A DNA stretch of 64,000 nt from Selaginella moellendorffii (GCF_000143415.4 NW_003314265.1:3716443-3780442), one strand, 5' to 3'. Numbered from the stretch's first letter, positions 22,373-34,434 are shown. Translations and numbers: made by a program. Notes: generated from the sequence alone by a model not told the origin.

Positions 22373-23532
22373 TCAAGCCACATAGACATTCTTCCCGGAG
22401 AAGTGCTCCGTGTACACCTCGTGCATGTAATCCCTATAAGTCCTGCTGCGGTACTTTGCCGGACTCTCCTGGCTCACCAGCTCTGGAATCGGGCTGATCT
22501 CCGCATCCAGTGACGGCCCCAGGAACGCCCCGACGGACAGCCTCGAACTCTTCGAGTTCACCATCACCCTGTGCAATATGCTCTTGTACCTCCCATTGCT
22601 CAGCTTCTGAGATCACCAACCAAGGACAACATCAAGATCATTCCACAAACTTTTCGACTGCTCGTACCTCTAGCTGATCGCCCATGTTGACCACCAGCAT
22701 TCCCTCGAGTGGCCTCACGTTGTACCAATCCTCGCCTTGCTTCAGCTGCAATCCCCCGACTCCATCCTGGAGCACAAACGTGAGGCCGCCGCTGTCGGTG
22801 TGGCCTTCCATGCCCAAGGCCTGCCTCGGGTTCGGGCAAGCCGGATAGAAGTTTGCTCTCGTCAGAAGAACCATGTCTGCGAATGCTTCCAGAAGACGGT
22901 TTGAGCGGAGGCCAAGTCCCTCGGACATGACCAACAGCATCCTCTTCCCGAGCTTGAAGATGTTTCTGGCGTACTCGGATCCAACGTCCCTGTTGCATAT
23001 AGAGCGTCAGCAATCTAGATCAATACGAAAAATCAAGGAGCGAGAAACTGACTTGTAGCTGGCTGGGAACGCGGGCCAGGGGTGCACTCCGAGGGACTCT
23101 TCCTTGAGCCACATCTGGAGGTGGTCGTGCCACTCAAGCTTCTCTTCTTTCGAAGGCATCATGCTGGTGCAGTAGCGGACGGGTGTGAAGATCTCCTCGG
23201 TGTAGTACCGCATCTTGTCCTCGCTGGGCGAGTTGAAGAACTCGAGAGCACACCTCATCACATCCTCGGTGTGAATTCCGTGGTTCTTGAGCTGCAAGTC
23301 AGAAGAACAACAACTTACAGGAAAAAGATACCTCATCAAAACTTACGTAGAACATTCCGTACTTTGTGCAAGCGTCAACGAGATCCCTCTCGAAGCTCTC
23401 GCTCGCCACGTCGACTATCGGCAGCACCGCGTACCGGGAGACATCGGCAGCTCCATTCGGCATCATGTATCTCTCCGGAACGCCCGACAGTGTCCCGTTG
23501 CAGCTGTCAACAAATGCCTTGATGCCAGCCAT
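22373..23532 (-). CDS. DOX1: 2-oxoglutarate/Fe(II)-dependent dioxygenase
   Basis: Four exons (23532-23347, 23291-23053, 22989-22668, 22606-22373) join in frame to 326 residues, the normal size for plant DOXC-class enzymes, which hydroxylate, desaturate or demethylate hormones, flavonoids and other specialised metabolites. The N-terminal DIOX_N part reads YAVLPIVDVASESFERDLVD and KYGMFYVLKNHGI. The catalytic jelly roll has TRANFYPACPNP, the iron ligands H and D in EGHTDSGGLTFVLQD, the third ligand H in KSILHRVMVN, and the 2-oxoglutarate-binding Arg of SSRLSVGAFLGPS. All catalytic residues are present. It is divergent from the MFS1 gene across 540 bp. The minus-strand TATA at about 23655 reads TATATCA, whereas the other units have TATATAA. 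The substrate cannot be inferred. Confidence 0.93.
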
Positions 23533-24072
23533 GGATGGGACTGTGTAAGCAAGAAAGCTTGGAAGACGAAAGATGGAAATGGAAATGTATGCTTGGATGC
23601 TAGGCTCTCTCAACTTTGAGATGTGGATATCAGTCTCCTCCCAGTGCCCTGCTGATATAGTTGCAAAAAACTAAGATTTCTATTTGGCAGTACGAATTTA
23701 AGAACGTTACGATTTGCACGAACTTTCCATGGATCCGCCTCCATTCAAGACCAATTTGTAGACTTTTCCGTCTCAATGACAGATTAGCGTTCATCTGGGG
23801 CCAAATGCGAACGCTAATCTGTCACTGATATGGGAAATGCAGTCAACGCTCAACTTAGTTGACTTGCGCATAGAAAACTTAGCCACGAAACTACGTTGTT
23901 GCCAAGTTTATGTTAAACTCTCTGCTTGAAGAAGCTTGCCATTTCAAAGAGCAAGCGACGGCTCGAGGCAGAGCGTCACATGGACTGCAATTATAACAAG
24001 ATATAAAGGCATGAAAACCATGATTCTGAAGAGCTTTCTCGTTACCTTGTGCGGTCCACAAAGCTGGCAGCA
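23533..24072. promoter_or_regulatory. Shared DOX1/MFS1 divergent promoter
   Basis: 540 bp between the two start codons. On the MFS side an ATATAAAGG box lies at about 24001. On the DOX side a degraded TATA lies at about 23655. TTGAC W-box cores occur on the MFS side (GTTGACTTGCG). An inverted repeat sits near the middle. Confidence 0.6.
23777..23824. promoter_or_regulatory. Inverted repeat in DOX1/MFS1 promoter
   Basis: TGACAGATTAGCGTTC at 23777-23792 is the exact reverse complement of GAACGCTAATCTGTCA at 23809-23824, giving 16-bp arms and a 16-bp spacer. The same element occurs in units 3 and 5. Confidence 0.85.
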
Positions 24073-25778
24073 ATGGCGCTAGCAATGGCCAAGGAACTCT
24101 TCTCCATCGCCAGCAATCGCTGGATCGTCGCAGTCTCGGGCTTCTACTTGATAGCAATCACCGGAAGCACGCTCACCAGCTTCAGCTTGTTCTCAAAGGA
24201 GCTCAAAATCTCCCTGCATTACAAGCAAGAGTCCGTCAATACCATCAGCTTCTTCAAGGATCTCGGCACCAGCATGGCTTTCCTGGCCGGCTTGCTCAAT
24301 GCGAGAGTCGGGCCCCCCGTCTCACCATGTTCGTCTCCGCATTGCTCAACCTGTTCGGCTACACCATGGCCTGGCTCGCCATCACTCACCAGATTGCTCG
24401 TCCACCAGCATGGCAAATGAGCTTCTATATTTTTCTCGTCGGCGCCTCTGTAGGCTTTGCAGTCACGGCTGTTCTGACCACCTGTGCCACAAACTTCCCG
24501 AAACACCACCAGGGGATGCTGCTGAGCTTGCTCGACGGCAGCAATGGCCTGGGAGCAACCGCATTCGCGGTTGTGTTCCAGACTTTCTTCCAGGTCCACG
24601 CTCGCTCGTTTCTGCTCTTCCTGGGGCTGCTACCGACGTTCCTGTATCTGCTGCTTGGCCTCTTCCTCGGGCCCGTGCCTGTCATCGAGAAGTCCAGCGA
24701 CAAGTCCATTCTCCGCTCGTTCCTCATCACCACCTTTGCCTTAGCTGCCTATCTCCTCGTCGTCACAGTCATCGAGGGGACCATACCGAGCAGGCTTCCA
24801 GACTCGGTGCCTTTCGTGTTCTTTGGTTTGATGCTGCTCATCGTCCTACTTCCAGTTGCTCTGGTTGTCCGAGCTAAGATTCGATCACATTCGAACAGTG
24901 CTGGTGCTGTCGAAAGCATACCGCCATCTCATAACTCTGAAGCTCAGCTCGCGGATATGAATTCCACGCCTAGTTCTCTGCAAGTCGTCGACCATTCTCC
25001 TTCTCAAGCTTCCAGCGCTGGCATCCACAGATGGTTCCAAGTTCCAGCGAGAGGGAAGGACTACAGACTCGTCCACGCCTTGCTGAGCATCGATATGTGG
25101 CTCATGCTCATCGCGACTTCCTGCGGCCTGGGAACCGTGTCCACCTTCTACAACAACTTGGGCCAGCTGAGCGCCTCCCTGGGATACTCCACCGCAAGGA
25201 TGAACATCTTCGTGGCTCTCCTCAACCTCTGGGACTTCCTGGGAGCAATCGGTTGCGGCTTCGTGTCCGAGATACTCCTCCACAAGTTTGGCATTGGACG
25301 GCCGTTCGTGTTCGCTGCGGTGGTCGGCTTTCTAGCGCTCGGCAACTTGCTCATCGCCTTGGGCCTTCCCGGCGCGCTGTACATCGGCTCCATCATCATC
25401 GGCCTCGCCACCGGAGGCCAGTGGGCGGTGCTGTCGACCATCATCGCGGAGATCTTCGGGCTCAAGCACTATGGAGTTCTCCAGAGCTTCCCAAACATCG
25501 CAAAGGGGATTGGGACGTATGTCCTGTCGGTGGAAGTTGCGGGTGTGTTCTACGATCGGCAAGCCAGGAGATACCGGGGCCCTGACACGCTGGAGGCCTC
25601 GCTCTTGTGCCACGGTGCCAAGTGCTACAGGGAAACGTTCTTCGTCATGGCCGCCACCTGTTTGTTTGGGTGTGCCATCGCCGTGGCTCTCAGCTTGAGG
25701 TCCGCCAAGTTCTACAGTGCGGAGGTGAGGCCCAGCTTGACGAGAAAAGTTGCTGCTGTTGTTGACGATGCATGCTAG
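24073..25778 (+). pseudogene. MFS1: nodulin-like/NFD4-type transporter with a 2-bp frameshift
   Basis: Intronless. The start is ATGGCGCTAGCAATGGCC, as in the intact copies. The N-terminal Nodulin-like domain (NRWIVAVSGFYLIAITGSTL, LKISLHYKQESVNTISFFKD) runs in frame to about 24312. There GTCGGGCCCCCCGTCTC replaces the GTCGGCCCCCGTCTC of MFS3, a net gain of 2 bp in a G/C run. The rest of the protein continues in another frame to 25778 with the second MFS half intact (SIDMWLMLIATSCGLGTVST, GLATGGQWAVLSTIIAEIFG). About 12 membrane helices would otherwise be present. The family moves small organic solutes; the substrate is unknown. The lesion could be a sequencing error in a homopolymer, so the pseudogene status is provisional. 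Confidence 0.8.
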
Positions 25779-25919
25779 CAGTCTTGCATTTTTTTTAAGC
25801 TACACGAAAAGGAAAGAAAAATATGAGCGCGTCTTAAGCAAAAGAAGTCAAGAGAGACCGAATGCTTTCTCCTAGAGTGAGCTAAACAAGACACTCCAGC
25901 GCCAAATCAACCCAAGCTA

Positions 25920-26080
25920 AAGATGATTCTTACCTCGTGAATGGATGAGCGATCCCGCAATGCGCCGCTTGCCCTAGGATCCATGTTCCATGAGCTCTGT
26001 GCCCTGCTTGACCATCGTTTACTCCCGCCTAGTTGTGTAGAAAGCACCAATTATGGTAGTTTAATCCATTCAAGCTTCTT
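25920..26080 (+). pseudogene. SRP54 exon-2 relic behind MFS1
   Basis: Decayed copy of the SRP54 exon 2 start: TTCCATGAGCTCTGTGCC, TGCTTGACCATCGTTTACTC, then GAAAGCACCA and TTTAATCC, in the order seen at 50920-51080 but with the P-loop region deleted. The upstream ATTCTTACCTCG also matches the SRP54 leader at about 50545. Confidence 0.7.
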
Positions 26081-26099
26081 GGTTTTCCATTTTCATCCA

Positions 26100-28050
26100 T
26101 TGTGCCAAACCAAACCATGCAGTAAAAAGCGAAGTTAATATCAACATTACCTAGTGGCGCAAACAATCGGCCCTGCGTGATTGCTGTGCTAATGCTTCTC
26201 TGCAGAAAAAGGCTCCGAATGGGCTTTTTCATCCGCCCTAACTTGGGAATCACAAGCTCCATCTGCCGATGTAACAACCAAAAAGAAACATTGAGCACCG
26301 CCCGAGGCACCAGCTGCAAGCCTTGAATGCCGCGAGCACCAGCGAGAAATCTCTGGAGAAATCTCTCGATTCCCCGATGCACGAGTTGTAGAAGCGCTTC
26401 CTGTCCCAGCACCTCCCGGATCCATGAGCTATAAAAGTGTTTCCCTGGTCATTACTTCGATTGGGAGCTGCTCTTGTTGCCCGCGCCACAGGTTGTCGCG
26501 GTCCTTGATCGAGCTCCCAGTGCGGAATTCGGCGTCCAGCTTGCTGGGTTAGTCTTGTATCGCTTGCTCTTTGGTGCAACAGATCTACAAAAAAGTGATT
26601 TCTCGGAGAATCAACAAAGCATTTTCAAGAGAAAGATCTGCCCAAACAACTTAAGAAATGGTAGCCGATGACGTAGCGAGCTGCCAACCCACGTGGAGCG
26701 CCACATCAACATTGGTTGTTTACTATGATATATAACATCCCTACTTCAAGGTCAGTAAAATAACTTCCAAGGGGTTATTCCTTTTCTTGAACCTCTTGTT
26801 TCAGGTCTACTGTATCTGTTGATCAACACATGAAAGTAAAACAATTGATATTTCTGGAGGTATTGCTTGTTGATTTGTCCTCCCAACGCTACATTGACTT
26901 TCGTTGACTCATTTGTAGAATTCAACATGCGAAAATTTAAACCCAGAGACAGTGTCATAGATCAGCTCACCCCCAACGCGACACATACTGCAGTGTGCGG
27001 TGTTGAATGCATATTTAATCCTAAGTAACTGACAGCTAGTTTCAGCCATAACATCGCTAAGCACAAACCCATCACTTCGAAGAACAAATTTCTTCCGAAA
27101 GCTGAAGAGATGTTTGCTCCATAATATTGTCATGTGGAATGAGGGATGCCTAAGCATTTTTCCATGGTATTCATGATGGTAGAACTTATAATGTTCTCAA
27201 TGTTTATCCTAGTGTGAGCAACAGTTCTACCCATAATGTTCATGTCAATGTGCGTGGAGTTAAGGATGTCAGCATATTATCAGTTCAGTGAATTTTTCAT
27301 GAAAATATGAATACTCGATTAGAAATTGTCATCTTTTGTATATTTAGTAGCTCTTGTAGTAGGATCACTGAATGGCTCAAGCACAGGGTTTTGTAGGAAC
27401 TTTATCCCATGTATGTATATTATCTGATAGCTTGCCAAGTTGCACACGAACTACCTCTAGATGGTTATCCATGAATTTGACTTCACCCATGTTGAGTGTC
27501 CCACATGTGGGAGCTAATCCGATGTTTAAGATAGTCTTGGACATTCGAGTTGACAATGTTGACCTATCTATTAGTCAAATGCTAGCTAAAACTGAATGTG
27601 AAAGTCAAAATGCTAGATGATATTTCCAAATACTTACAATCAGCTGAAACTAGGCATTTGTGCTCAAGACAAAGCTCATAACAGCAAGAAGAATGATTGA
27701 TGGGACTTTTGCCAAAGCTTACCCGGTGCTACTGGAGCATATTCTGTAAGGAAGTGGATATGTTGGCCAGGAGGGAGTGGAGTCCAGGTGTGATTCAGCC
27801 GGCAAAAGGGACTTGTACATGACATTCAACTGTATTAATCTTACCTCTGTAACTTTGGATACACCAAAGCATAACGGGTGAAGATTTGAACTATACTTTT
27901 AACAAGCTATGACCAACGTAGCTATTTCATAGACATAAGCCTGTGTGGTTTTGTGTCATGGTTTCTTGTGTTGATCTTCTAATGACTTTTACAGATTTCT
28001 TTATAAGTTCGCCCTCGATCAATATTTAGTATTTACTGAAAACTACAGGC
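26100..28050. repeat. Unit 1 spacer repeat (contains a local inversion)
   Basis: Conserved sequence found downstream of every MFS copy: CTAGTGGCGCAAACAATCGG, CATCTGCCGATGTAACAACC, GAGCTGCTCTTGTTGCCCGC, AAGAAATGGTAGCCGATGAC, GGATGCCTAAGCATTTTTCC and GACATTCGAGTTGACAATGT, in this order. No convincing coding content. Open frames recur between copies only because the copies are very similar. The part 26726-27143 is inverted relative to the other units. Confidence 0.75.
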
Positions 28051-29620
28051 AAAAATTTCTTTTTTCTATGCGGTGGGCTTTGAAGATTTAGATATATGAT
28101 TTTGATGTTGTTCATCACTTTAAAAGTTCTATAGCTGATGCTAATTTTCTTTCTCGAGCTCTTTTTTCCTTCTCCACTCTCTTCTCATGTTTTTAATGAG
28201 TTTGTTATTCCGGCACCTATGGATTTTCTAGACGAGAATTCTGTATCGTCAGCAGTTACTATACTCGACATTTAGTGTCCGCAAGATGCAAAGAAGGATC
28301 TACCTTCTCTTGATGAGGTTCGTGAGGCTAAAAAACTTGAGCCATGGATATAAAGGCTTCGAAATGGGGTTTAAGAATCTTGCATCATTTGCTGATGATT
28401 TGCCATTCCGGCATTTACATTCTCAGTATCTTTTTTATGATGGCCTTTTTTATTTTGTGGGGACGGATCCTAATGATCATTTACGATTGGTGGTGCCTTC
28501 TGTCATTACTCAGCGGTTTCTCCATGCTTACCACGATTCTCCTATTTTAGACGGGCATATGGGACATTGTCGTGTGAACAAGAAACTATGCAGGTCTTTC
28601 TATTACCCGAAAATACGACGTGATGTTATCCAATATTTGCATAGCTGCATTTGGTGCCAAGTTCATAATACTCCCTCTCGTGCCGCAGAAGGATGGTTGG
28701 AATTAATTGCAATTTCCCATCTGTTTGAGTTGGTGGCATTTGATCTTATGGGACCTTTTCCACGGTTGATTGTTGGCAATGAGTATGTTATTATTGCTTC
28801 TGACTACTTGACTCGTTAGGTGGAAGTTGATGCTTTTACTAGCGCATTTGCAACTGCTGTTGGATACTTCCTCCTCAATCGAGTGGTGTTCCAGCAATTT
28901 TGTCCAGAACGAATTCTTTCGGATAATAGTTCTGCATTTATGGTTGAGGCATTTCATGTTTTGACATCTCGGTTGGGGATACGCCACATTTTCATGAGTG
29001 TTTATCATCCACAATCAAACAATCAGTGGAATGGCTCATTCAAACATTCAAAGGGATGATCACGAAATACGTGACCTTTCAGCATTCGGATTAAGATGGT
29101 TATTTGCCGTTTCTTCGGTATGCAAATGTCACAAGGGTGTAGAATTCTATTGGTGTTTCACCATATAAACTTCTATATGGTTATGATTCAATATTACTAA
29201 CAGAGCTGGGTTTACCTTCGCAATTTCCACGAGTTGCTGATGCTAAGTCGTGGGATTAATATTTGATGAATATTCTTCCACTTGTCTGAACAAAATTTGC
29301 TAACACTTAAGCCGCATACAAGTGGGATAACAATGGCGTTACAACTCCTATCATCATTCACTTGTAAAGTACAAAGTGGATGACTTAATGTTAGTCCGTT
29401 TTCCCCATTTTACGGTATGTGGTTTATCTAAGGGGCTCTTTATTCAATGAAAAGGACCATATCAAATGTTGTAGCAAGTTAAACCATAAGTTTATAAAGT
29501 TTGGCATAACGTCCAACAAGTCGATCCTCCAGAGATTATGCATGTGCAATGGTTGAACACTTTATACGAAGGGATCAAGAGCAACTACTACCCCCTACAA
29601 ATCCATTCTCAATTACCTAT
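28051..29620 (+). mobile_element. Decayed Ty3/gypsy pol (RNase H end plus integrase)
   Basis: Broken frames translate to an RNase H tail, then an integrase. The integrase shows a zinc-binding-like HLHSCIWCQVH segment, the catalytic core (FDLMGPFPR...SDYLTR, interrupted by a stop at 28817, then RILSDNSSAFMVEAFHVLTS and IFMSVYHPQSNNQWNG) and a C-terminal KVDDLMLVRFPHFTVCGL-type end. Order and motifs (YHPQSNxQ) are gypsy-type. Multiple stops, no intact LTR seen. A matching inverted copy lies at 54085-55560. Confidence 0.75.
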
Positions 29621-29764
29621 CGAAGTTCAAATGGCAACCGAAAATCCCAAGAAAATGAAAAGAAAGAGTGGACACCTGCTGGAAAACCACTGCTTTTGGT
29701 GAGGACTTTCACCTTAGTCATATACCTCAAAGCTTCTTCGCTGCCCTAAAAAAATGATGAGAGT

Positions 29765-30024
29765 TTATATAATAAGAAGCTTCATTTGTTTTTCAAATTG
29801 TGATTTTAAAAAGTTATATTGCTTAACAATATGTTGCTGGATTGTTAAACTTTTACAATCTTCTACGCAAAACACAGTCGGCTTGCTATGAAATTTCGTA
29901 CCTCTATATAATATTGTGATAAAATCTTTGCTTATCAAACTAAGATCCTTGTGAGCAAACATTTCTTGCAATTGTTTTATTTCTGAGAATGAGAAAAAAA
30001 TTGGTACCTTTGACTACCCAAGAC
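29765..30024 (-). repeat. DOX 3'-flank repeat with a recurrent short frame
   Basis: The 3' flank of the DOX genes. On the minus strand it holds a 60-90-codon open stretch (MQEMFAHKDLSLISKDFITI...) that recurs behind DOX2, DOX3 and DOX4 with few changes and behind DOX5 with a stop. No domain recognised. It may be the 3' UTR or a relic of another gene. Confidence 0.5.
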
Positions 30025-31195
30025 TCAAGCCACATAGACATTCTTCCCGGAGAAGTGCTCCGTGTACACCTCATGCATGTAATCCCTATAAGTCCTGCTG
30101 CGGTACTTTGCTGGACTCTCCTGGCTCACCAGCTCTGAAATTGGGCTGATCTCCGCGTCTAGTGACGGCCCCAGGAACGCCCCGACGGACAGCCTTGAGC
30201 TCTTCGAGTTCACCATCACCATGTGCAATATGCTCTTGTATCTCCCATTGCTCAGCTTATGATACAAGACAATCAACCAAGACAAAGATCAATCCACAGT
30301 TTCCCAAAACGTTTTCGACTGCTCGTACCTCTAGCTGGTCGCCCATGTTGACCACCAGCATTCCCTCGAGTGGCCTCACGTTGTACCAATCCTCGCCTTG
30401 CTTCAGCTGCAATCCCCTGGAGCACAAACGTGAGGCCGCCGCTGTCGGTGTGGCCTTCCATGCCCAAGGCCTGCCTCGGGTTCGGGCAAGCCAGATAGAA
30501 GTTTGCTCTCGTCAGAAGAACCATGTCTCCGAATGCTTCCAGAAGACGGTTTGAGCGGAGGCCAAGTCCCTCGGACATGACCAACAGCATCCTCTTCCCG
30601 AGCTTGAAGATGTTTCTGGCGTACTCGGATCCAACGTCCCTGTTGCGTATAGAGCGTCAGCAATCTAGCTCAATACCATAATCAAGGAACGAGAAACTGA
30701 CTTGTAGCTGGCTGGGAACGCGGGTCAAGGGTGCACTCCGAGGGACTCCTCCTTGAGCCACATCTGGAGGTGGTCGTGCCACTCGAGCTTCTCTTCTTTC
30801 GAAGGCATCATGCTGGTGCAGTAGCGGACGGGTGTGAAGATCTCCTCGGTGTAGGATCACATCTTGTCCTCGCTGGGCGAAGTGAAGAACTCGAGAGCGC
30901 ATCTCATCAAATCCTCGGTGTGAATTCCGTGGTTCTTGAGCTGCAAGTCAGAAGAACAACAACTTAGCAAACATGTACTACAGGAAAAAGACACCTCATC
31001 AAAACTTACGTAGAACATTCCGTACTTTGTACAAGCGTCAACGAGATCCGTCTCGAAGCTCTCGCTTGCCACATCGACTATCGGCAGCACCGCGTACCGG
31101 GAGACATCAGCAGCTTCATTCGGCATCATGTATCTGTCTGGAACGCTGTCCAGCGTCCCATTGCAGCTGTCAACAAATGCCTTGATGCCAGCCAT
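30025..31195 (-). pseudogene. DOX2: inactivated dioxygenase copy
   Basis: Same four-exon layout as DOX1 but carries at least three lesions. In exon 2 the ATG-CGG-TAC-TAC of the intact copies reads ATG-TGA-TCC-TAC (stop at 30857-30859). Also in exon 2, TGG of the HPWPAFP motif reads TGA (30725-30727). In exon 3 an 11-bp deletion near 30415 (AATCCCCTGGAGC) shifts the frame just before the 2OG-binding part. The promoter side and exon 1 look normal, including TATATAA. Intron 1 and intron 3 resemble DOX4, placing it in the B type. Not expected to make enzyme. Confidence 0.9.
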
Positions 31196-31656
31196 GGATG
31201 GGACTGTGTAACCAAGAAAGCTTGAAAGATGAAAGATGGAAATGTATGCTTGGATGCTAGGCTTTCTCAACTTTGAGATGCGGATATCAGTGTCCTCCCA
31301 GTGCCCTGCTTATATAGTTGCAAAAAATAAGATTTGCACGAAGATGATAAGAATCCGCCGATTCCGGATCCGCCCCCGCTCAAGACCATTTTGTAGACTT
31401 TTCCGTACCCGTGACTTGACCAGCGTCCGCATCTGGCCCTGCCCCAGATCCACATCAAGCGTCAATGCTCAACTTAGTTGACCCACGACATAGAAAATTT
31501 GGAGCCACGAAACTTCGGAATTGTCACGTTTTTGTATCGAACAGGAAAGATCGTCGACGCAAGTCCGGTCGTGGCACGGACTGCAAAAACAAAAGCCTTT
31601 GCATAAAGCACGATGATTTTATAGAGCTTTCTTGTTACCTCACAGCGCTGGCGGCA
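31196..31656. promoter_or_regulatory. Shared DOX2/MFS2 promoter (B type)
   Basis: 461 bp. Lacks the A-type inverted repeat; in its place is a GC-richer segment with weak symmetry (CATCTGGCCCTGCCCCAGAT at about 31430-31449). A TTGAC core occurs in CTTAGTTGACCC. Confidence 0.55.
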
Positions 31657-33032
31657 ATGGCACTAGCAATGGCCAAGGAACTCTTCTCCATCGCCAGCAA
31701 TCGCTGGATCATCGCAGTGTCGGGCTTCTATCTGATAGCAATCACCGGAGGCACGCTCACCAGCTTCAGCTTGTTCTCACAGGAGCTCAAAGTCTCCCTG
31801 CATTACAAGCAAGAGTCCGTCAATACCATCAGTTTTTTCAAGGATCTCGGCACCAGCATGGCTTTCCTGGCCGGCTTGCTCAATGCGAGAGTCGGACCCC
31901 GTCTCACCATGTTCGTCTCCGCATTGCTCAACTTGTTCGGCTACACCATGGCCTGGCTCGCCATCACCCACCGGCATGGCAAATGAGCTTCTATATGTTT
32001 CTCGTCGGCGCCTCTGTAGGCTTTGCAGTCACGGCTGTCCTGTCGACCTGTGCCACGAACTTCCCCAAACATCACGGGATGCTGCTGAGCTTGCTGGACG
32101 GCAGCAATGACCTGGGAGCAACCACATTCGCGGTTGTGTTCCAGACTTTCTTCCAGTTCCACGCTCGCTCCTTTCTGCTCTTCGATAAGTCTAAAGCTCA
32201 GCTCGCGGATATGAATTCCACCCCGAGTGCTCTGCAAGTCGTTGACCATTCTCCTTCTCAAGCTTCCGGCGCTGGCAGCTGCAGATGGTTCCAAGTTCCA
32301 GCGAGAGGGAAGGACTACAGGCTCGTCCACGCCTTGCTGAGCATCGATATGTGGCTCATGCTCATCGCAACTTCCTTCGGCCTGGGAACCGTGTCCACCT
32401 TCTACAATAACTTGGGCCAGCTGAGCGCCTCCCTGGGACACTCCACCGCAAGGATGAACATCTTCGTGGCTCTCCTCAACATCTGGGACTTCCTGGGAGC
32501 AATCGGCTGCGGCTTCGTGTCCGAGATACTCCTCCACAAGTTTGGCATTGGACGGCCGTTCGTGTTCGCTGCGGTGGTCGGCTTTCTAGCGCTCGGCAAC
32601 TTGCTCATCGCCTTGGGCCTTCCCGGGGCGCTATACATCGGCTCTATCATCATCGGCCTCGCCACCGGAGGCCAGTGGGCGGTGCTGTCGACCATCATCG
32701 CAGAGATCTTCGGGCTCAAGCACTATGGAGTTCTCCAGAGCTTCCCAAACATCGCAAAGGGGATTGGGACGTATGTCCTGTCGGTGGAAGTTGCGGGTGT
32801 GTTCTACGATCGGCAAGCCAGGAGATACCGGGGCCCTGACACGCTGGAGGCTTCGCTCCTGTGCCAAGGTGCCAAGTGCTACAGGGAAACGTTCTTCGTC
32901 ATGGCCGCCACCTGTTTGTTTGGGTGTGCCATCGCCGTGGCTCTCAGCTTGAGGTCCGCCAAGTTCTACAGTGCGGAGGTGAGGCCCAGCTTGACGAGAA
33001 AAGTTGCTGCTGTTGTTGACGATGCATGCTAG
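31657..33032 (+). pseudogene. MFS2: deleted transporter copy
   Basis: Starts like MFS4. A 16-bp deletion at about 31970 (CACCCACCGGCATGGC against CACCCACCAGATTGCTCG...) shifts the frame. A 3-bp loss removes one Gln near 32074. An in-frame deletion of about 375 bp at about 32183 (TGCTCTTC joined to GATAAGTCTAAAGC) removes roughly 125 residues, including several membrane helices and the central loop. The C-terminal half is well preserved. The B-type assignment comes from GGCAGCTGCAGATGG in the linker. Confidence 0.88.
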
Positions 33033-33169
33033 CAGAGTCTTGCATTTTTAAGCTACACAAGAAAAGGAAAGAAAAATATGAGTGCGTCTTAAACAAAAGA
33101 ACTCGCAAGAGCGACCGAATGGTTTCTCCTAGAGTGAGCTAAACAAGACACTCCAGCGCCAAATCCACC

Positions 33170-33370
33170 CGAGTTTCAGATGATTCTTACCTCGTGAATG
33201 GATGAGCGATCCCGCAATGCGCCGCTTGCCTAGGATCCATGTTCCATGAGCTCTGTGCCCTGCTTGACCATCGTTTACTCCCGCCAAGTTAAAACCAACG
33301 TCATGCTAGTTGACCAAATATGGTACTTTAAACCGGCTCTGATCATGTGCAGATACCTTATTCAAGCTTC
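33170..33370 (+). pseudogene. SRP54 exon-2 relic behind MFS2
   Basis: AGGATCCATGTTCCATGAGC, TTGACCATCGTTTACTCCC, AAAACCAACGTCATGCTAGT and TTAAACCGGCTCTGATCATG follow the order of SRP54 exon 2 (compare 50920-51090), with several deletions. This is one of the clearest relics. Confidence 0.8.
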
Positions 33371-34434
33371 TTGGTTTTTCATTCCATTGTGCCAAACCAT
33401 GCAGTAAAAAGTGAAGTTAATATCAACATTACCTAGTGGCGCAAACAATCGGCCCTGCGTGATTGCTGTGCTAATGCTTCTCCGCAGAAAAAGGCTCCGA
33501 ATGCGCTTTTTCATCCACACACTCCATCTGCCGATGTAACAACCAAAAAGAAACATTGAGCACCGCCCGAGGCACCAGCTGCAAGCCTTGAATGCCGCGA
33601 GCACCAGCGACCTCTGGAGAAATCTCTCGATTCCCCGATGCACGAGTTGTAGAAGCGCTTCCTGCCCCAGCACCTCCCGGATCCATGAGCTATAGAAGTG
33701 TTTCCTTGATCATCGATTGGGAGCTGCTCTTGTTGCCCGCGCCACAGGTTGTCGCGGTCCTTGATCGAGCTCCCAGTGCGGAATTTGGCGTCCAGCTTGC
33801 TGGGTTCGTCTTGTATCGCTTGCTCTTTGGTGCAACAGATCTACAAAAAAGTGGTTTCTCGGAGAATCAACAAAGCATTTTCAAGAGAAAGATCTGCCCG
33901 AACAACTTAAGAAATGGTAGCCGATGACGTGGCGCGCTGCCAACCCAAGTGGAGCGTCACATCAACATTGGTTGTTTACTACTCATTCCACATGACAATA
34001 TTAGGGAGCAAACATCTCTTCAGCTTTCTGAAGAAATTTGTTCTTAGAAGTGATGGGTTTGTGGTTAGCGATGTTATGGCTGAAACTAGCTGTCAGTTAC
34101 TTAGGATTAAACATGCATTCAACACCGCACACTGCAGTATGTGTCGCGTTGGGGGTGAGCTGATCTATGACACTGTCTCTGGGTTTAAATTTTCGCATGT
34201 TGAATTCTACAAATGAGTCAACGAAAGTTAATGTAGCGTTGGGAGGACAAATCAACAAGCAATACCTCCAGAAATACCATTTGTGTTACTTTTATGTGTT
34301 GATCAACAGATACAAAGAAAATGAAAAGAAAGAGTGCTTTTCGTGAGGACTTTCACCTCGGTCATATCATTCTGGTACCTCAAAACTTCTTTGCTGCCTT
34401 GAAGAAATGATGAGAGCTTACATAATAAGAAGCT
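33371..34434. repeat. Unit 2 spacer repeat (shortened)
   Basis: Same spacer family as unit 1, in the standard orientation throughout. About 1.5 kb of its right part is missing: at about 34313 ATCAACAGATAC is joined directly to AAAGAAAATGAAAAGAAAG. Confidence 0.75.

Noticed and set aside
24049..24072. Upstream start for the MFS genes (RSTKLAA extension)
   Set aside because: The extension begins at GTG, and type B copies lack it; the ATG of MALAMAKEL is common to all copies apart from one substitution in MFS3.
26029..26579. Frames on both strands that recur in every spacer (for example MLGQEALLQLVHRGIE)
   Set aside because: Open on several frames at once and broken differently between units; recurrence is explained by recent duplication.
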